This document shows, one piece after another, positions 1 to 8,196 of a stretch of 64,000 nucleotides of DNA. Under the pieces are notes generated by a model. The model was given only the letters and a program-made list of their open reading frames with translations, did not search any database and had not been told where the DNA came from. The stretch is taken from positions 992,001-1,056,000 of the forward strand of contig NC_009718.1 in the NCBI RefSeq assembly GCF_000017545.1. Direction: 5' to 3'. Position 1 is the stretch's first letter; each line of letters starts with the position of its first letter. The stretch is from Fervidobacterium nodosum Rt17-B1 (GTDB lineage: Bacteria > Thermotogota > Thermotogae > Thermotogales > Fervidobacteriaceae). The position numbers and the translations under genes are program-made.

Positions 1-630
1 TTCATCACCAATCTCAAGGTTTAATCTTACTTTCTTTTTTGCATTCGTTGCCTCCTGAACGATTAATGTATCGAAGTTCGAAAGAATATTTCGAAGCTTA
101 GTATAGTATAATTCTTGGATAGTGGAAGTTAATTTGGACTTCGCCAAACGAATAATCCTAAGTGCACTATTTATATCTCCACGCATTAAGCTATTTTCCG
201 TTGTTAGAGCCATCGATAAAAATTCTTGGATATATTCGACAGATAAAGCTCCCTGCTCTTTAGAAAATATAGTTGTTTCAGCCTCTTTCTTTCCTTCTAA
301 CCTATCGATTAAATCCTGGACTTCTGATTCTGAAAGGTCGCCATCACGCTCCAAAAGAGGTGGTATTATCGATAATAGCCTTGACAAAAATTCATCTGAT
401 AATTCACCTTGTCCAGCCAAATAACTTTTGAAGTAATCTTCGATTTTATGAAATAAATTTTTGTAACCAACAAGTCCAACAAGACTTGCTGACCCTTTGA
501 TAGTGTGAAATAATCTGTATATATCATTTATCAACGCTCCATCTCTCGATTCAAGGAAGGATTTTATGTCATTTATTGATTCATTTCCCTTCTCACGAAG
601 TTCCTCAAAAAACATTTCTAAGAAGTCCAT
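1..630 (-). CDS. cheA: CheA-like histidine kinase, N-terminal part (cut by window edge)
   Basis: The minus strand reads open from an ATG at 630 to the window edge, 210 codons. An AAAGGAG ribosome site precedes the start. The N-terminal domain is an Hpt phosphotransfer domain: the motif LFHTIKGSASLVGL carries the phosphorylatable histidine near residue 43. A charged linker follows, then a helical segment (YYTKLRNILSNFDTLI) and KKVRLNLEIGDE, which resembles the dimerisation helix and the start of the CheA-type ATPase domain. No typical P2 (CheY-binding) domain is visible between them, so this may be a shortened or second CheA. In chemotaxis CheA autophosphorylates on the Hpt histidine and passes phosphate to CheY and CheB. 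Genes for a possible CheW-like protein and CheR lie directly upstream on the same strand. The kinase domain is outside the window, so a bare Hpt protein cannot be fully excluded. Confidence 0.8.
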   Translation of the reverse strand, partial: MDFLEMFFEELREKGNESINDIKSFLESRDGALINDIYRLFHTIKGSASLVGLVGYKNLFHKIEDYFKSYLAGQGELSDEFLSRLLSIIPPLLERDGDLSESEVQDLIDRLEGKKEAETTIFSKEQGALSVEYIQEFLSMALTTENSLMRGDINSALRIIRLAKSKLTSTIQELYYTKLRNILSNFDTLIVQEATNAKKKVRLNLEIGDE

Positions 631-657
631 AAAATCAGCTCCTTTGGTAATTTTAAA

Positions 658-1410
658 TTATTCGATAATCTCATATGTTCCCTCGTCTGTCTCAAGCATT
701 TTCTTACCTGATTCGTGATAAAGTTCGTTTCCAGAAACGAGCGTTATCTTTCCGGTTCTATAAGCAATATTATCGAGAACCACAATAAATTTTCCCTCAT
801 CAATATTTTTGACTGGTATTATTTTCTTATAATCTATAAAACCATCATAGCCGTGGAATTTGTAAGGAGTGACTAAATCGAAAGATACAATAGTTTTCAC
901 ATTACTTTTTCTCACCGCATACTTTCCACCGATAACTACGAAATCCGCTTTTTGAGAATCAATCTTAGTCTTTTTTTCTTCTTTTTCCTCTGACGAAATC
1001 ACTCTTGCTTCAATAGGTAACTCCACGTTATGAATATTGTATACGTAATAAAACTCTCTGTCTTTTTGCACAACACCTATGTATTCAGATATCGATTCAA
1101 ATTTAGACCCCTTTTGTATCGGTAAGTTAGGTGATATAGGAATGATTTCTCCTTCTATTTCCTCAATCACTCTTGTAACTCCAAAAGCATACTTTTGGAG
1201 AATAATAAAGTACTTTAAAACAGGAGAAGACAACTTTGAATGAGTAACGATGGGGTACAGGAAATTACCATGTTCCGCAAAACCAAAAATAATATCCTTT
1301 TCAGGGCCCGAAATAAATTTTTCACTTATACCACTGACAAGAGATTTTTCTATCGCTATCTTTATGGAACCTTTATCATACTCAATTTCACATGCGTAGA
1401 ACTTTGCCAT
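658..1410 (-). CDS. Possible CheW-like coupling protein
   Basis: This 250-residue protein has no motif that I recognise with certainty. Two segments look like divergent CheW (SH3-like) domains: residues 1-125 and 150-240. The second reads FVVIGGKYAVRKSNVKTIV and then a GFIDYKKIIPV stretch, similar in spacing to the CheW pattern of a strand, a ligand-facing loop and a GxIxxxGxxIPV strand. A charged linker (EEKEEKKTK) joins the halves. I chose the ATG at 1410 because GGAG sits 10 bases upstream; two in-frame GTG codons lie just before it but too near that site. Position between cheR and cheA supports a role in coupling receptors to the kinase. The assignment rests on context plus weak similarity. 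Confidence 0.5.
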   Translation of the reverse strand: MAKFYACEIEYDKGSIKIAIEKSLVSGISEKFISGPEKDIIFGFAEHGNFLYPIVTHSKLSSPVLKYFIILQKYAFGVTRVIEEIEGEIIPISPNLPIQKGSKFESISEYIGVVQKDREFYYVYNIHNVELPIEARVISSEEKEEKKTKIDSQKADFVVIGGKYAVRKSNVKTIVSFDLVTPYKFHGYDGFIDYKKIIPVKNIDEGKFIVVLDNIAYRTGKITLVSGNELYHESGKKMLETDEGTYEIIE

Positions 1411-1451
1411 TATCACCACGCTCCATTTTAAAACATCTTAAATTATTCAAA

Positions 1452-2606
1452 TTATTTTTTTCGTCCTAGCCTTTCCAAAAGATGTTTCAACTGCCAAACT
1501 TCTTCATCGTAGTGATTTAAAAACATCGCTTTTTTAATTGAATCAAAAGCTTTCTCAAACATTGAAAGCTCATACTCAATAAGTGATTTGTATTTCCAAA
1601 CAAGATGTTCTGTTGGATATTTTTTAGCAAGTGATTCGATTTTCTTATAGGATTCATCATAGAGCTTGTTTTCAATCATATGTTCGATTAATCTTAATTC
1701 CTCTTCAAAATTTTGTGACTTAACAATATTTGTAATTTTTTCTGAAATTTTTGGAATCTTTTGTGGTTCGCTTGAAATTATTTTAGAACTATTTTTATCA
1801 ACATCTTTGAGAATCTTCTCTGGTTTTTTGATGCTTTCTGGAGGCAAATTTCCTTTCTTTTCTTTTGTTTTCACATGTTTGATTTTTCTCAGAATCGCGC
1901 TAGTGTCGTCAAAAACTTGCTCAAAGTAATTGTAAATTTCAGGAAAGTATTCGCCGCTACCTATTACCGAATACCCATCATCGTTAAGAAGATTCAATAT
2001 TATATTTAAAACTTTTTCCACATTATCAAGATATATGAAAACCCTTCTGATAAAAATTATATCAAATTTCATGTTCATTAATGCAGAACAGTTTCCTATA
2101 TTGCAAACTTTAAATGAAGTATTTTCTTTGTATTCATCCTTTATGCAATATTTATCTTCATATTTAACAAAGTACTTTTCAATTTCGTGTTCTGAAAGAA
2201 ACCTTATACTCCAAAATCTGTAACAACCATTGATAGCTTCTTCTATCCTTTGATGATTTACATCGATACCTAATATGTTATACTCAACACTCATTTCTTT
2301 GGCGATTATCGATGTAGAATAAACCTCCTCACCTTTAGAGCAGCCAATTGAAAGAATATTCCATTTTGGTTTTGACTTCAGAATACTTTTAAGCTTTTCA
2401 AATGTTTTCTTATCTCTGAAAAAATACGATTCTCCTATCGTCAGATTCTCAATAACAAGTAATTCAAAATGCTCTTCAGGAATCTCATCGATAGGAATAA
2501 TCGAAATTCTTTCAATAAATCTATTCAATCTTTCTTCTTCAACTTTCATACGGTGTTTTTTTAACACCTCAACTGTGCGGGATTTGATTTTAGAAACTGT
2601 GTCCAA
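1452..2606 (-). CDS. cheR: CheR-type protein methyltransferase with C-terminal TPR region
   Basis: CheR enzymes methylate glutamates of chemoreceptors using S-adenosylmethionine. Residues 1-60 form the small helical N-terminal domain. The core contains TIGESYFFRD, the usual CheR signature before the methyltransferase fold. WNILSIGCSKGEEVYS is the SAM-binding glycine loop, NILGIDVN the acidic ribose-binding strand, and FDIIFIRRVFIYLD corresponds to the FDxIxCRNVLIYFD motif. After a low-complexity charged linker (about 245-310) the C-terminus has one or two TPR-like helical pairs, as in CheR fusions of non-enteric bacteria. The start is TTG behind GGGGGTG. The normally conserved C of the CRN motif is replaced (IRRVF), a small deviation. 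It is first in the minus-strand che cluster. Confidence 0.85.
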   Translation of the reverse strand: MDTVSKIKSRTVEVLKKHRMKVEEERLNRFIERISIIPIDEIPEEHFELLVIENLTIGESYFFRDKKTFEKLKSILKSKPKWNILSIGCSKGEEVYSTSIIAKEMSVEYNILGIDVNHQRIEEAINGCYRFWSIRFLSEHEIEKYFVKYEDKYCIKDEYKENTSFKVCNIGNCSALMNMKFDIIFIRRVFIYLDNVEKVLNIILNLLNDDGYSVIGSGEYFPEIYNYFEQVFDDTSAILRKIKHVKTKEKKGNLPPESIKKPEKILKDVDKNSSKIISSEPQKIPKISEKITNIVKSQNFEEELRLIEHMIENKLYDESYKKIESLAKKYPTEHLVWKYKSLIEYELSMFEKAFDSIKKAMFLNHYDEEVWQLKHLLERLGRKK

Positions 2607-2671
2607 ATATTACACCCCCGAAGATGAAAAATATCATGTTAAAATAAAATTAATCCCACATTTACACTTTT

Positions 2672-2696
2672 ATTATAACACACTTTGTGTTATACT
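2672..2696. promoter_or_regulatory. Divergent promoter region with 8-bp palindrome
   Basis: An inverted repeat with arms ATAACACA (2675-2682) and TGTGTTAT (2686-2693) and a 3-base centre lies between the divergent cheR and SLOG genes. On the minus strand an extended -10 (TGTTATAAT, hexamer 2677-2672) lies within it; on the plus strand TATACT (2691-2696) overlaps the right arm. A protein bound to the palindrome would cover both -10 elements, so it is a candidate operator. No -35 is convincing on either side. Confidence 0.45.
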
Positions 2697-2745
2697 AAGT
2701 AAATGAATTTTGATTAAAAATAGAAATTAATAGGGGAGGAAAATT

Positions 2746-3291
2746 ATGCTTAATATTCGCAACACTAACAAAAGTATAAAAGTCGGGGTTATAGGATATT
2801 CCGGTTCGATTAACGAAAGCCCAGTAAAGGAATTGGAAAATATTTGTGTCAAACTTGGTGAAGAACTTGGAAAAAGATATGTTGTATTCACAGGTGGAAG
2901 AGACGGTGTTATGGAACTTGTTTGTAAAGGTGTAGCGAATGTTAATGGTTTTTCTGTAGGAGTATTACCTTGGGAAGGTTCAGACTCGAATGAGTACAAT
3001 TCGTTAGTTATATCCACTGGTCTTGATTTCCAAATGCGTTCTTTTATACTCGTGAAAAGTGTAGATGTTGTAGTGTCCATAGGTGGTGAAATTGGTACCG
3101 CCGTTGAGATTTTAGCCACTTATGCCAATAAAAAACCCGTTATATTACTCAGGGGAACAGGTGGCTGGACAGATAGAATATCGAAAGTGCTTATAGACGA
3201 TAAATATCTCGATAACAGAAAAATGGCGCCGGTATACCAAGCTTGGAGTGTGGAAGAGGTATTGGATATAATAGAAAAAATACAAAAGTAA
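2746..3291 (+). CDS. TIGR00725/LOG-like SLOG-fold protein
   Basis: The protein (181 residues) belongs to the Rossmann-like SLOG superfamily that includes LOG phosphoribohydrolases and the TIGR00725 family. Supporting motifs are KVGVIGYSGS at the first strand, VVFTGGRDGVMELVCKGV (the GGxxGxMxxxxxGA-like nucleotide loop) and VVVSIGGEIGTAVEI (the GGxGTxxE-like loop). Family members bind or hydrolyse nucleotide derivatives; the substrate here cannot be stated. The PGGxGTxxE catalytic-type motif of true LOG enzymes is only partly matched, so cytokinin-type activity should not be assumed. The start is ATG with GGGGAGGAAAATT upstream. It begins a plus-strand run continuing into a DMT transporter 26 bases later. 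Confidence 0.7.
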   Translation: MLNIRNTNKSIKVGVIGYSGSINESPVKELENICVKLGEELGKRYVVFTGGRDGVMELVCKGVANVNGFSVGVLPWEGSDSNEYNSLVISTGLDFQMRSFILVKSVDVVVSIGGEIGTAVEILATYANKKPVILLRGTGGWTDRISKVLIDDKYLDNRKMAPVYQAWSVEEVLDIIEKIQK

Positions 3292-3317
3292 ATAGATGTT
3301 ATCTGTGGGGGTGTAGT

Positions 3318-4142
3318 ATGCTTAAATACGCGCCTGTAGTTATTGTTACGCTATTCTGGGGGATGTCTTTTGTCGCAACTAAGTTTGTAGTAAGCGTTTT
3401 TCCACCATTCCCAGCCGCACTTTACAGGTTCATAATAGCGCTTCTGGTATTGTTTCCATTTACTAAAAATAAAAAAATAAAGGATATAAATGCTTTCTGG
3501 GCGGGCTTTTGGGGAATAACTATGTATTTTGTTTTTGAGAATACCGCCCTTGTTTACACTAACCCAACAAATGCTGCTGTAATTGTATCAAGTGCACCTA
3601 TTTTATACGTGCTGTTCACACACTTGGTACATAAGACTAAGACAAATATTTACCACTACATAGGCTCTATTATTGCATTTTCAGGTGTTACCTTAGTTAT
3701 CCTGAACGGAAGGCTTTTAAAACTCAATCTACTAGGTGATATACTTGCATTTGGATCGGCTTTTTCATGGGTAGCTTACACTCACTATGTTATGAAAATG
3801 GAAAATCACGATGGTATCGACCAGATATTTTCTATAACATTTTGGGGTGTCGTTACACTAATTCCGTTTTCGCTTTTTCAAGATATGACACCAATAATTG
3901 AAACAAAAAGTTTAATCGGCCTTATTTATCTTGGAGTCATATGCTCTGCTGTTGGATATTTCCTTTGGAACAAATCAATAGTGTTAATTGGTGATAGAAG
4001 AACAACAAACGCAATATATTTCATTCCCGTTGTGACTATTATATCAGAGAACATACTCATAAAACCAAATTTGAGTTTGTATAATATAATTGGTGTAATA
4101 ATGCTAATAATTGGATTATATATTTTCGAAAGGGGAGAGTAG
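3318..4142 (+). CDS. DMT-superfamily (EamA) transporter
   Basis: A 274-residue integral membrane protein of about ten hydrophobic segments arranged as two EamA repeats, the drug/metabolite transporter pattern. It opens with YAPVVIVTLFWGMSFVATKF, a typical first helix containing the WG motif, and later has WVAYTHYVMK and LGVICSAVGYFLWN in the second repeat. It probably exports or imports a small metabolite across the cytoplasmic membrane; the substrate is unknown. An in-frame codon at 3243 would give a longer frame overlapping the SLOG gene, but the ATG at 3318 has GTGGGGGTG directly upstream and starts at the first helix. A paralogue lies at 41377-42216. Its stop codon and the mreB start are one base apart, implying cotranscription. 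Confidence 0.85.
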   Translation: MLKYAPVVIVTLFWGMSFVATKFVVSVFPPFPAALYRFIIALLVLFPFTKNKKIKDINAFWAGFWGITMYFVFENTALVYTNPTNAAVIVSSAPILYVLFTHLVHKTKTNIYHYIGSIIAFSGVTLVILNGRLLKLNLLGDILAFGSAFSWVAYTHYVMKMENHDGIDQIFSITFWGVVTLIPFSLFQDMTPIIETKSLIGLIYLGVICSAVGYFLWNKSIVLIGDRRTTNAIYFIPVVTIISENILIKPNLSLYNIIGVIMLIIGLYIFERGE

Positions 4143-4143
4143 T

Positions 4144-5154
4144 ATGGCAAAAAACGATTTAGGAATTGACCTTGGTACAGCGAATTTCATAGTTTATCAA
4201 TTAGGAAAGGGTATAGTATTAAATGAACCCTCAGTTGTCGCAATCGAAAAGAAAACAAACAAAATTTTAGCAATCGGTTCTGAGGCAAAAGAGATGCTTG
4301 GCAAAACACCTGAAGATAAGATATTGGCAGTGAAGCCCATGCGTGATGGGGTGATAGCTGACTATACAATCATCTCAAATGTACTGAAATATTTTATAAA
4401 AAAGCTCAACAAGAGTATGTTTTTCAAATGCAACATGGTTATAGGTATTCCAACAAAAACAACAAGTGTTGAGCAAAGAGCGGTCTACGATGCCGCTTTG
4501 AAAGCAGGCGCAAAGAGGGTACACATCGTTTTAGAACCAACAGTAGCAGCAATTGGAACAGGCTTAGATGTCATGAAGCCTATGGGAAACATGGTTATAG
4601 ATATCGGCGGTGGAACAACAGATATCGCAGTTATAAGTCTTGGTGGTATCGTTGTTGGTGATTCGATAAAATTGGCTGGTAATGCCTTGGATGAAACAAT
4701 AGTAAAAGGAACAAGAAGAACCTTTGGATTGATAATCGGTGAATCAACTGCAGAGGAGATAAAAATCAAAATAGGAAAAGTTCACCCAGATGTAGAAGAT
4801 TTAGAATTGGAGATTAAAGGTAGAGACGCGGTAACAGGATTACCAAGAACAGAGATAATAAATTCGACCGACGTTTACAAAATGATTAAATCTGTTATCG
4901 AAAATATAATCTCAAGAATCAAACTTGTTCTTGAAAAAACTCCGCCAGAACTCTCAGCAGATATAGTCAAACATGGAATAGTCCTTACGGGTGGTGGCGC
5001 ATTGCTTAGAGGTATAGACAAAGCCATAGAAGAAGAAATAGGAGTACCTTGCAAAATAGCAGATGAACCTCTACTGTGCGTAGCAAAAGGAACAGGAATA
5101 CTACTTGAAAATGAAGAGTTATTGAAACATGTAGCAGTGACATATGAAAAATAA
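4144..5154 (+). CDS. mreB: MreB-family actin-like rod-shape protein
   Basis: MreB polymerises under the membrane and guides peptidoglycan synthesis in rod-shaped cells. The 336-residue length is normal. Motifs: LGIDLGTANFIVY (phosphate 1), VVGIPTKTTSVEQRA-like segment after residue 95, EPTVAAIGTGLD, GNMVIDIGGGTTDIAVISLGG (phosphate 2) and GIVLTGGGALLRGID (adenosine-binding loop). I chose ATG 4144, preceded by AAAGGGGAGAG; an earlier in-frame codon at 4111 lies within the transporter gene. Flagellar rod genes follow at once, so the stretch is probably one operon linking cell shape and flagella. It could be the Mbl-type paralogue; the sequence alone does not separate them. Confidence 0.92.
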   Translation: MAKNDLGIDLGTANFIVYQLGKGIVLNEPSVVAIEKKTNKILAIGSEAKEMLGKTPEDKILAVKPMRDGVIADYTIISNVLKYFIKKLNKSMFFKCNMVIGIPTKTTSVEQRAVYDAALKAGAKRVHIVLEPTVAAIGTGLDVMKPMGNMVIDIGGGTTDIAVISLGGIVVGDSIKLAGNALDETIVKGTRRTFGLIIGESTAEEIKIKIGKVHPDVEDLELEIKGRDAVTGLPRTEIINSTDVYKMIKSVIENIISRIKLVLEKTPPELSADIVKHGIVLTGGGALLRGIDKAIEEEIGVPCKIADEPLLCVAKGTGILLENEELLKHVAVTYEK

Positions 5155-5172
5155 ATATAATCTCATAGGAGC

Positions 5173-5934
5173 GTGAGTAAATTGTACAGAGGGGTATACA
5201 CGGCAGCGATGGGAATGTTAGTAGATATTACAAAAATCGATACATTATCAAATAACCTTGCAAACGTTGAGACAAACGGCTATAAAGCCGATACCCCTAC
5301 TTTTAAAGCTTATTTTAATAAAGAAATAGATAGAATAAAACCAGAACCAGAAAACAGAAGAGTAGAGGTAAAAAAGATAGGCAATCTCGAACAGGCTGTT
5401 ATTTTAGATGAGGTTAGAACGAACTTCTCTCAAGGTATTCTTGAACAGACAAATGTACCTTCACATATCGCAATTAATGGTGATGGCTTCTTCGCAGTAA
5501 GAAAAGCAAATGAAATTTTCTACACAAGAAATGGTGAATTTATTAGAGATAGCAATGGTAGATTAGTTAACACACAAGGTAATTATTTACTCAATCAAAA
5601 TGGTCAAGAAATAGTCGTTCCGGAAACCTTTTCAATAGATGAAGCTGGAAATATATTAGATGGAAACGGGAATGTAATTGATAGAATAGCTGTTTACGCT
5701 CTTAGTAATCCTAGAAAGATAGGCGATACTTTATTTGCCGGTCAGCCACAGAACTTACCTGAAGACAGTTTTAGGATTTTACCCGGCTATATAGAAAAAT
5801 CTAATGTGAACGTAGTAAGAGAAATGGTAAAGATGATAGAAGCCCATAGGCATTACGAAGCAACATCCAAAGCTATAGTTGTCCACGATGAACTTCTCAA
5901 CAAAGTAATCAACAATGTTGGAGCATTAAGATAG
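5173..5934 (+). CDS. flgF: Flagellar basal-body rod protein, FlgF/FlgG family
   Basis: The rod of the flagellar basal body is built from FlgB, FlgC, FlgF and FlgG. This 253-residue protein has the N-terminal signature YTAAMGMLVDITKIDTLSNN followed by LANVETNGYKAD, the central INGDGFFAV and TRNGEFIRDSNGRLV motifs, and the C-terminal GYIEKSNVNVVREMVKMIEA heptad region that forms the D0 coiled coil. The start is GTG with TAGGAG upstream. It lies 11 bases before flgG. By order and by being the more divergent copy I call it FlgF; it may equally be named FlgG-like. Confidence 0.85.
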   Translation: MSKLYRGVYTAAMGMLVDITKIDTLSNNLANVETNGYKADTPTFKAYFNKEIDRIKPEPENRRVEVKKIGNLEQAVILDEVRTNFSQGILEQTNVPSHIAINGDGFFAVRKANEIFYTRNGEFIRDSNGRLVNTQGNYLLNQNGQEIVVPETFSIDEAGNILDGNGNVIDRIAVYALSNPRKIGDTLFAGQPQNLPEDSFRILPGYIEKSNVNVVREMVKMIEAHRHYEATSKAIVVHDELLNKVINNVGALR

Positions 5935-5945
5935 GAGGGAGTTAA

Positions 5946-6731
5946 ATGATTAACAGCCTTTACACAGCAGCAACGGGTATGTGGACACAACAATTTAAAA
6001 TGGATACTGTATCAAACAACATAGCAAACGTTGACACAGCCGGGTATAAAAAAATTAAAGCAGAATTTCAAGATTTGATTTATAGCTATTCAAAGAATGC
6101 TGGCGCAGCGACAGCTCAAAATTCAACAACTCCAACAGGCATATACGTTGGTCATGGTGTCAAGCTTGCCGCAACGACTAAAATATTCACACAAGGAAAC
6201 CTTGAAAATACAGGTAACGCACTTGACTTAGCGATAACAGGCGATGGATTTTTCCAGATACAACTTCAAGATGGTAGAATTGCCTATACAAGAGATGGAC
6301 AGTTCAAATTGGACAGTCAAGGAAGGGTAGTTACCGCAAATGGTTTACTTCTTTCGCCGGCAATCGTCGTTCCACAAAACGCGGTTTCGCTAACAGTTTC
6401 GCCAGATGGTATAGTCTCTGTTGAGCTTGCCGATGGCACAATTCAACAGCTCGGTACAATAACACTTGTAAGATTTGTTAACCCAGCAGGATTGAAATCC
6501 ATAGGCGATAACTTGTATTTGCAAACGAACGCAAGCGGCGAGCCAATTGAAGGTGTTGGCGGTCAGGACGGCTTTGGTACGATAATGCAAGGTTACGTAG
6601 AAAAATCAAACGTTGATGTTGTCAAAGAAATGGTTGATATGATTACAGCAATGAGAGCTTATGAATTTAATTCAAGATCGATAATCACGGCAGACCAAAT
6701 GCTTCAAACAGCAAGTAACCTGAGGAGATAA
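5946..6731 (+). CDS. flgG: Flagellar distal rod protein FlgG
   Basis: FlgG forms the distal rod through peptidoglycan and the outer envelope. The 261-residue length matches. N-terminal LYTAATGMWTQQFKMDTVSN with NIANVDTAGYKK, central LAITGDGFFQIQ and YTRDGQFKLDSQGRVVT, and C-terminal GYVEKSNVDVVKEMVDMI and RAYEFNSRSI are diagnostic of the FlgG/FlgE/FlgF group, and the sequence is closer to FlgG than its neighbour. Start ATG with GGAGGGAGTTA. A terminator follows 30 bases downstream, closing the SLOG-to-flgG transcription run. Confidence 0.92.
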   Translation: MINSLYTAATGMWTQQFKMDTVSNNIANVDTAGYKKIKAEFQDLIYSYSKNAGAATAQNSTTPTGIYVGHGVKLAATTKIFTQGNLENTGNALDLAITGDGFFQIQLQDGRIAYTRDGQFKLDSQGRVVTANGLLLSPAIVVPQNAVSLTVSPDGIVSVELADGTIQQLGTITLVRFVNPAGLKSIGDNLYLQTNASGEPIEGVGGQDGFGTIMQGYVEKSNVDVVKEMVDMITAMRAYEFNSRSIITADQMLQTASNLRR

Positions 6732-6762
6732 TAGATTAATCTAAAAAAGCATTAAGAACAAA

Positions 6763-6805
6763 AAATCCCCGGGGAATCATACACCTGGGGATTTATTTAT
6801 TTTTC
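6763..6805 (+). terminator. Rho-independent terminator after flgG
   Basis: AAATCCCCGGG (6763-6773) pairs with CCTGGGGATTT (6784-6794) with one G-T wobble, and a T-rich tract follows to about 6805. It closes the operon ending with flgG. Confidence 0.85.
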
Positions 6806-6814
6806 TCAAGAGTA

Positions 6815-6823
6815 TGGTATAAT
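6815..6823 (+). promoter_or_regulatory. Extended -10 promoter for the HEAT-repeat gene operon
   Basis: TGGTATAAT (TGn plus TATAAT at 6818-6823) lies just after the terminator and about 40 bases before the next start codon. No good -35 hexamer is seen, as expected for an extended -10 promoter. Confidence 0.6.
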
Positions 6824-6864
6824 AAACGATAGTTTAGAATTACAAATAATTTGGAGGTGAAATT

Positions 6865-7509
6865 TTGAGCGAAAACAGCGAAAATTTCGAAAACAGAGAG
6901 CGTGAAGAATTGATAGAACGCATAATAAACGAAAAAGGTCCTGACGCTTTTGACGATATGCTAAAACTTCTCGATGACGAAGATGAAAATGTTAAAGAAA
7001 TAGCAACTGAAGTATTGTACAGACTTGGTGATAGCGTAAGACCAAAAATAGAAGAATACGTAAAAAAAGAAGTCTTACGTGGCGAAAAAAATAATATGAA
7101 ACTACTTTATCTTATCGATTTACTTGGCGATATGGGCGCGAAAAATTCTGTAAAAGACATACTAAAGGCTCTTGAATTGTACGACTTTGAGGAGGCTCAG
7201 ATTGTAATATACGAAGCATTGGCAAAACTTGGCGCAGGTGAACAATTTTATCCTTTATTAAGATACATGCTCCTTGAAGGTGAAGAAAGGTTTACTTTAG
7301 GTCCTCAAGTTGCAATTGCTATGTCCTATCTTGATATACCAGAGATTATACATGACTTAGTACAAGCAATAGATAGTTCAGACTTTTCAGGAGAGGACCT
7401 TGAAACCATCAAGCAAGCTCTGAGCAACGTAATTAACACAAGACCATCGTACAAAGAAATACTTATAACTTTAGTAGGTGAAGAAAATTTCGAAAAATAT
7501 GTACTATAA
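6865..7509 (+). CDS. HEAT-like repeat protein
   Basis: An acidic, wholly helical 214-residue protein without signal peptide. Repeating units of about 30-35 residues (for example DENVKEIATEVLYRLGD, KNSVKDILKALELYD, EAQIVIYEALAKLGAGEQF) match the HEAT/PBS-lyase-like pattern of paired amphipathic helices, which usually makes a protein-binding scaffold. There is no catalytic motif. TTG start with TTTGGAGGTGAAATT upstream, giving a standard spacing. It heads a new transcription unit after a terminator and is followed by plsY. Function unknown. Confidence 0.65.
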   Translation: MSENSENFENREREELIERIINEKGPDAFDDMLKLLDDEDENVKEIATEVLYRLGDSVRPKIEEYVKKEVLRGEKNNMKLLYLIDLLGDMGAKNSVKDILKALELYDFEEAQIVIYEALAKLGAGEQFYPLLRYMLLEGEERFTLGPQVAIAMSYLDIPEIIHDLVQAIDSSDFSGEDLETIKQALSNVINTRPSYKEILITLVGEENFEKYVL

Positions 7510-7560
7510 AAAATATGTACTATAGATAAAAAATTATAATTGAAAAGGGGTGTGAGTGGC

Positions 7561-8178
7561 TTGATTTGGGTAGCAGCTATCGTAGGTTATTTCATTGGTT
7601 CTATCCCATTTAGCTACATAATTCCACGTTTGCGTGGTATAGATATAACAAAAGTTGGTAGTGGGAACGTAGGTGGAACAAACGTTTTAAGAAATCTTGG
7701 CACGGGTTACGGCGCACTTGCGATGTTTCTTGATATAATGAAAGCAGTTGTAGCTGTTCTTATCTTCAAAAATCAAGGTGAAAACGCAATGGTCATGGCT
7801 GGCGCTATGTCCGTTTTCGGCCATTGCTACTCCCCGTTTGTAAAATTCAAAGGTGGAAAAGGAGTGGCTACAACTCTTGGCTCATTCTTTGCCATCTTCC
7901 CTCAAGCTGGAATGTTCGCTTTGGGCATATGGATTGCTATTGTGGCTTTAACACAATATGTGTCATTAGCTTCGATAATAGGTCTATTGGCAGGTACTAT
8001 CTTCACACTCGTATTTGGCAAAAACTACTGGATTATCTTCCTTGCACTTACGCTATTTTCTGTATATAGGCATAAAGAAAACATTAAACGCCTATTAGAA
8101 GGTAACGAAAGAAAGACAAATGTTGTTGATTATTTCTTAGGTTGGATGGATAGGAAAGATAAAAATAGCGCAAAATAA
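7561..8178 (+). CDS. plsY: Glycerol-3-phosphate acyltransferase PlsY
   Basis: PlsY transfers the acyl group of acyl-phosphate to glycerol-3-phosphate, the first step of phospholipid synthesis in most bacteria; it is a small integral membrane enzyme. Motifs: GSIPFSYIIPR near the N-terminus, then the three conserved loops KVGSGNVGGTNVLRNLG, FGHCYSPFVKFKGGKGVATTLG and the C-terminal YRHKENIKRLLEGNERK. These match the family motifs for acyl-phosphate and glycerol-phosphate binding. I chose TTG 7561 (MIWVAAIVGYF) because AAAGGGGTG lies at proper distance; in-frame TTG 7540 and GTG 7552 precede or abut that ribosome site. plsC lies 2.7 kb downstream in the same run. Confidence 0.92.
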   Translation: MIWVAAIVGYFIGSIPFSYIIPRLRGIDITKVGSGNVGGTNVLRNLGTGYGALAMFLDIMKAVVAVLIFKNQGENAMVMAGAMSVFGHCYSPFVKFKGGKGVATTLGSFFAIFPQAGMFALGIWIAIVALTQYVSLASIIGLLAGTIFTLVFGKNYWIIFLALTLFSVYRHKENIKRLLEGNERKTNVVDYFLGWMDRKDKNSAK

Positions 8179-8196
8179 TTAAAAAGAGAGGCAGAT

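Noticed and set aside
3243-3317. Upstream extension of the DMT transporter
   Set aside because: It overlaps the SLOG gene in another frame, is hydrophilic and lacks a ribosome site.
7494-7527. Direct duplication AAATATGTACTATA at the end of the HEAT-repeat gene
   Set aside because: Short, AT-rich and noncoding in its second copy; probably a local slippage event without function.
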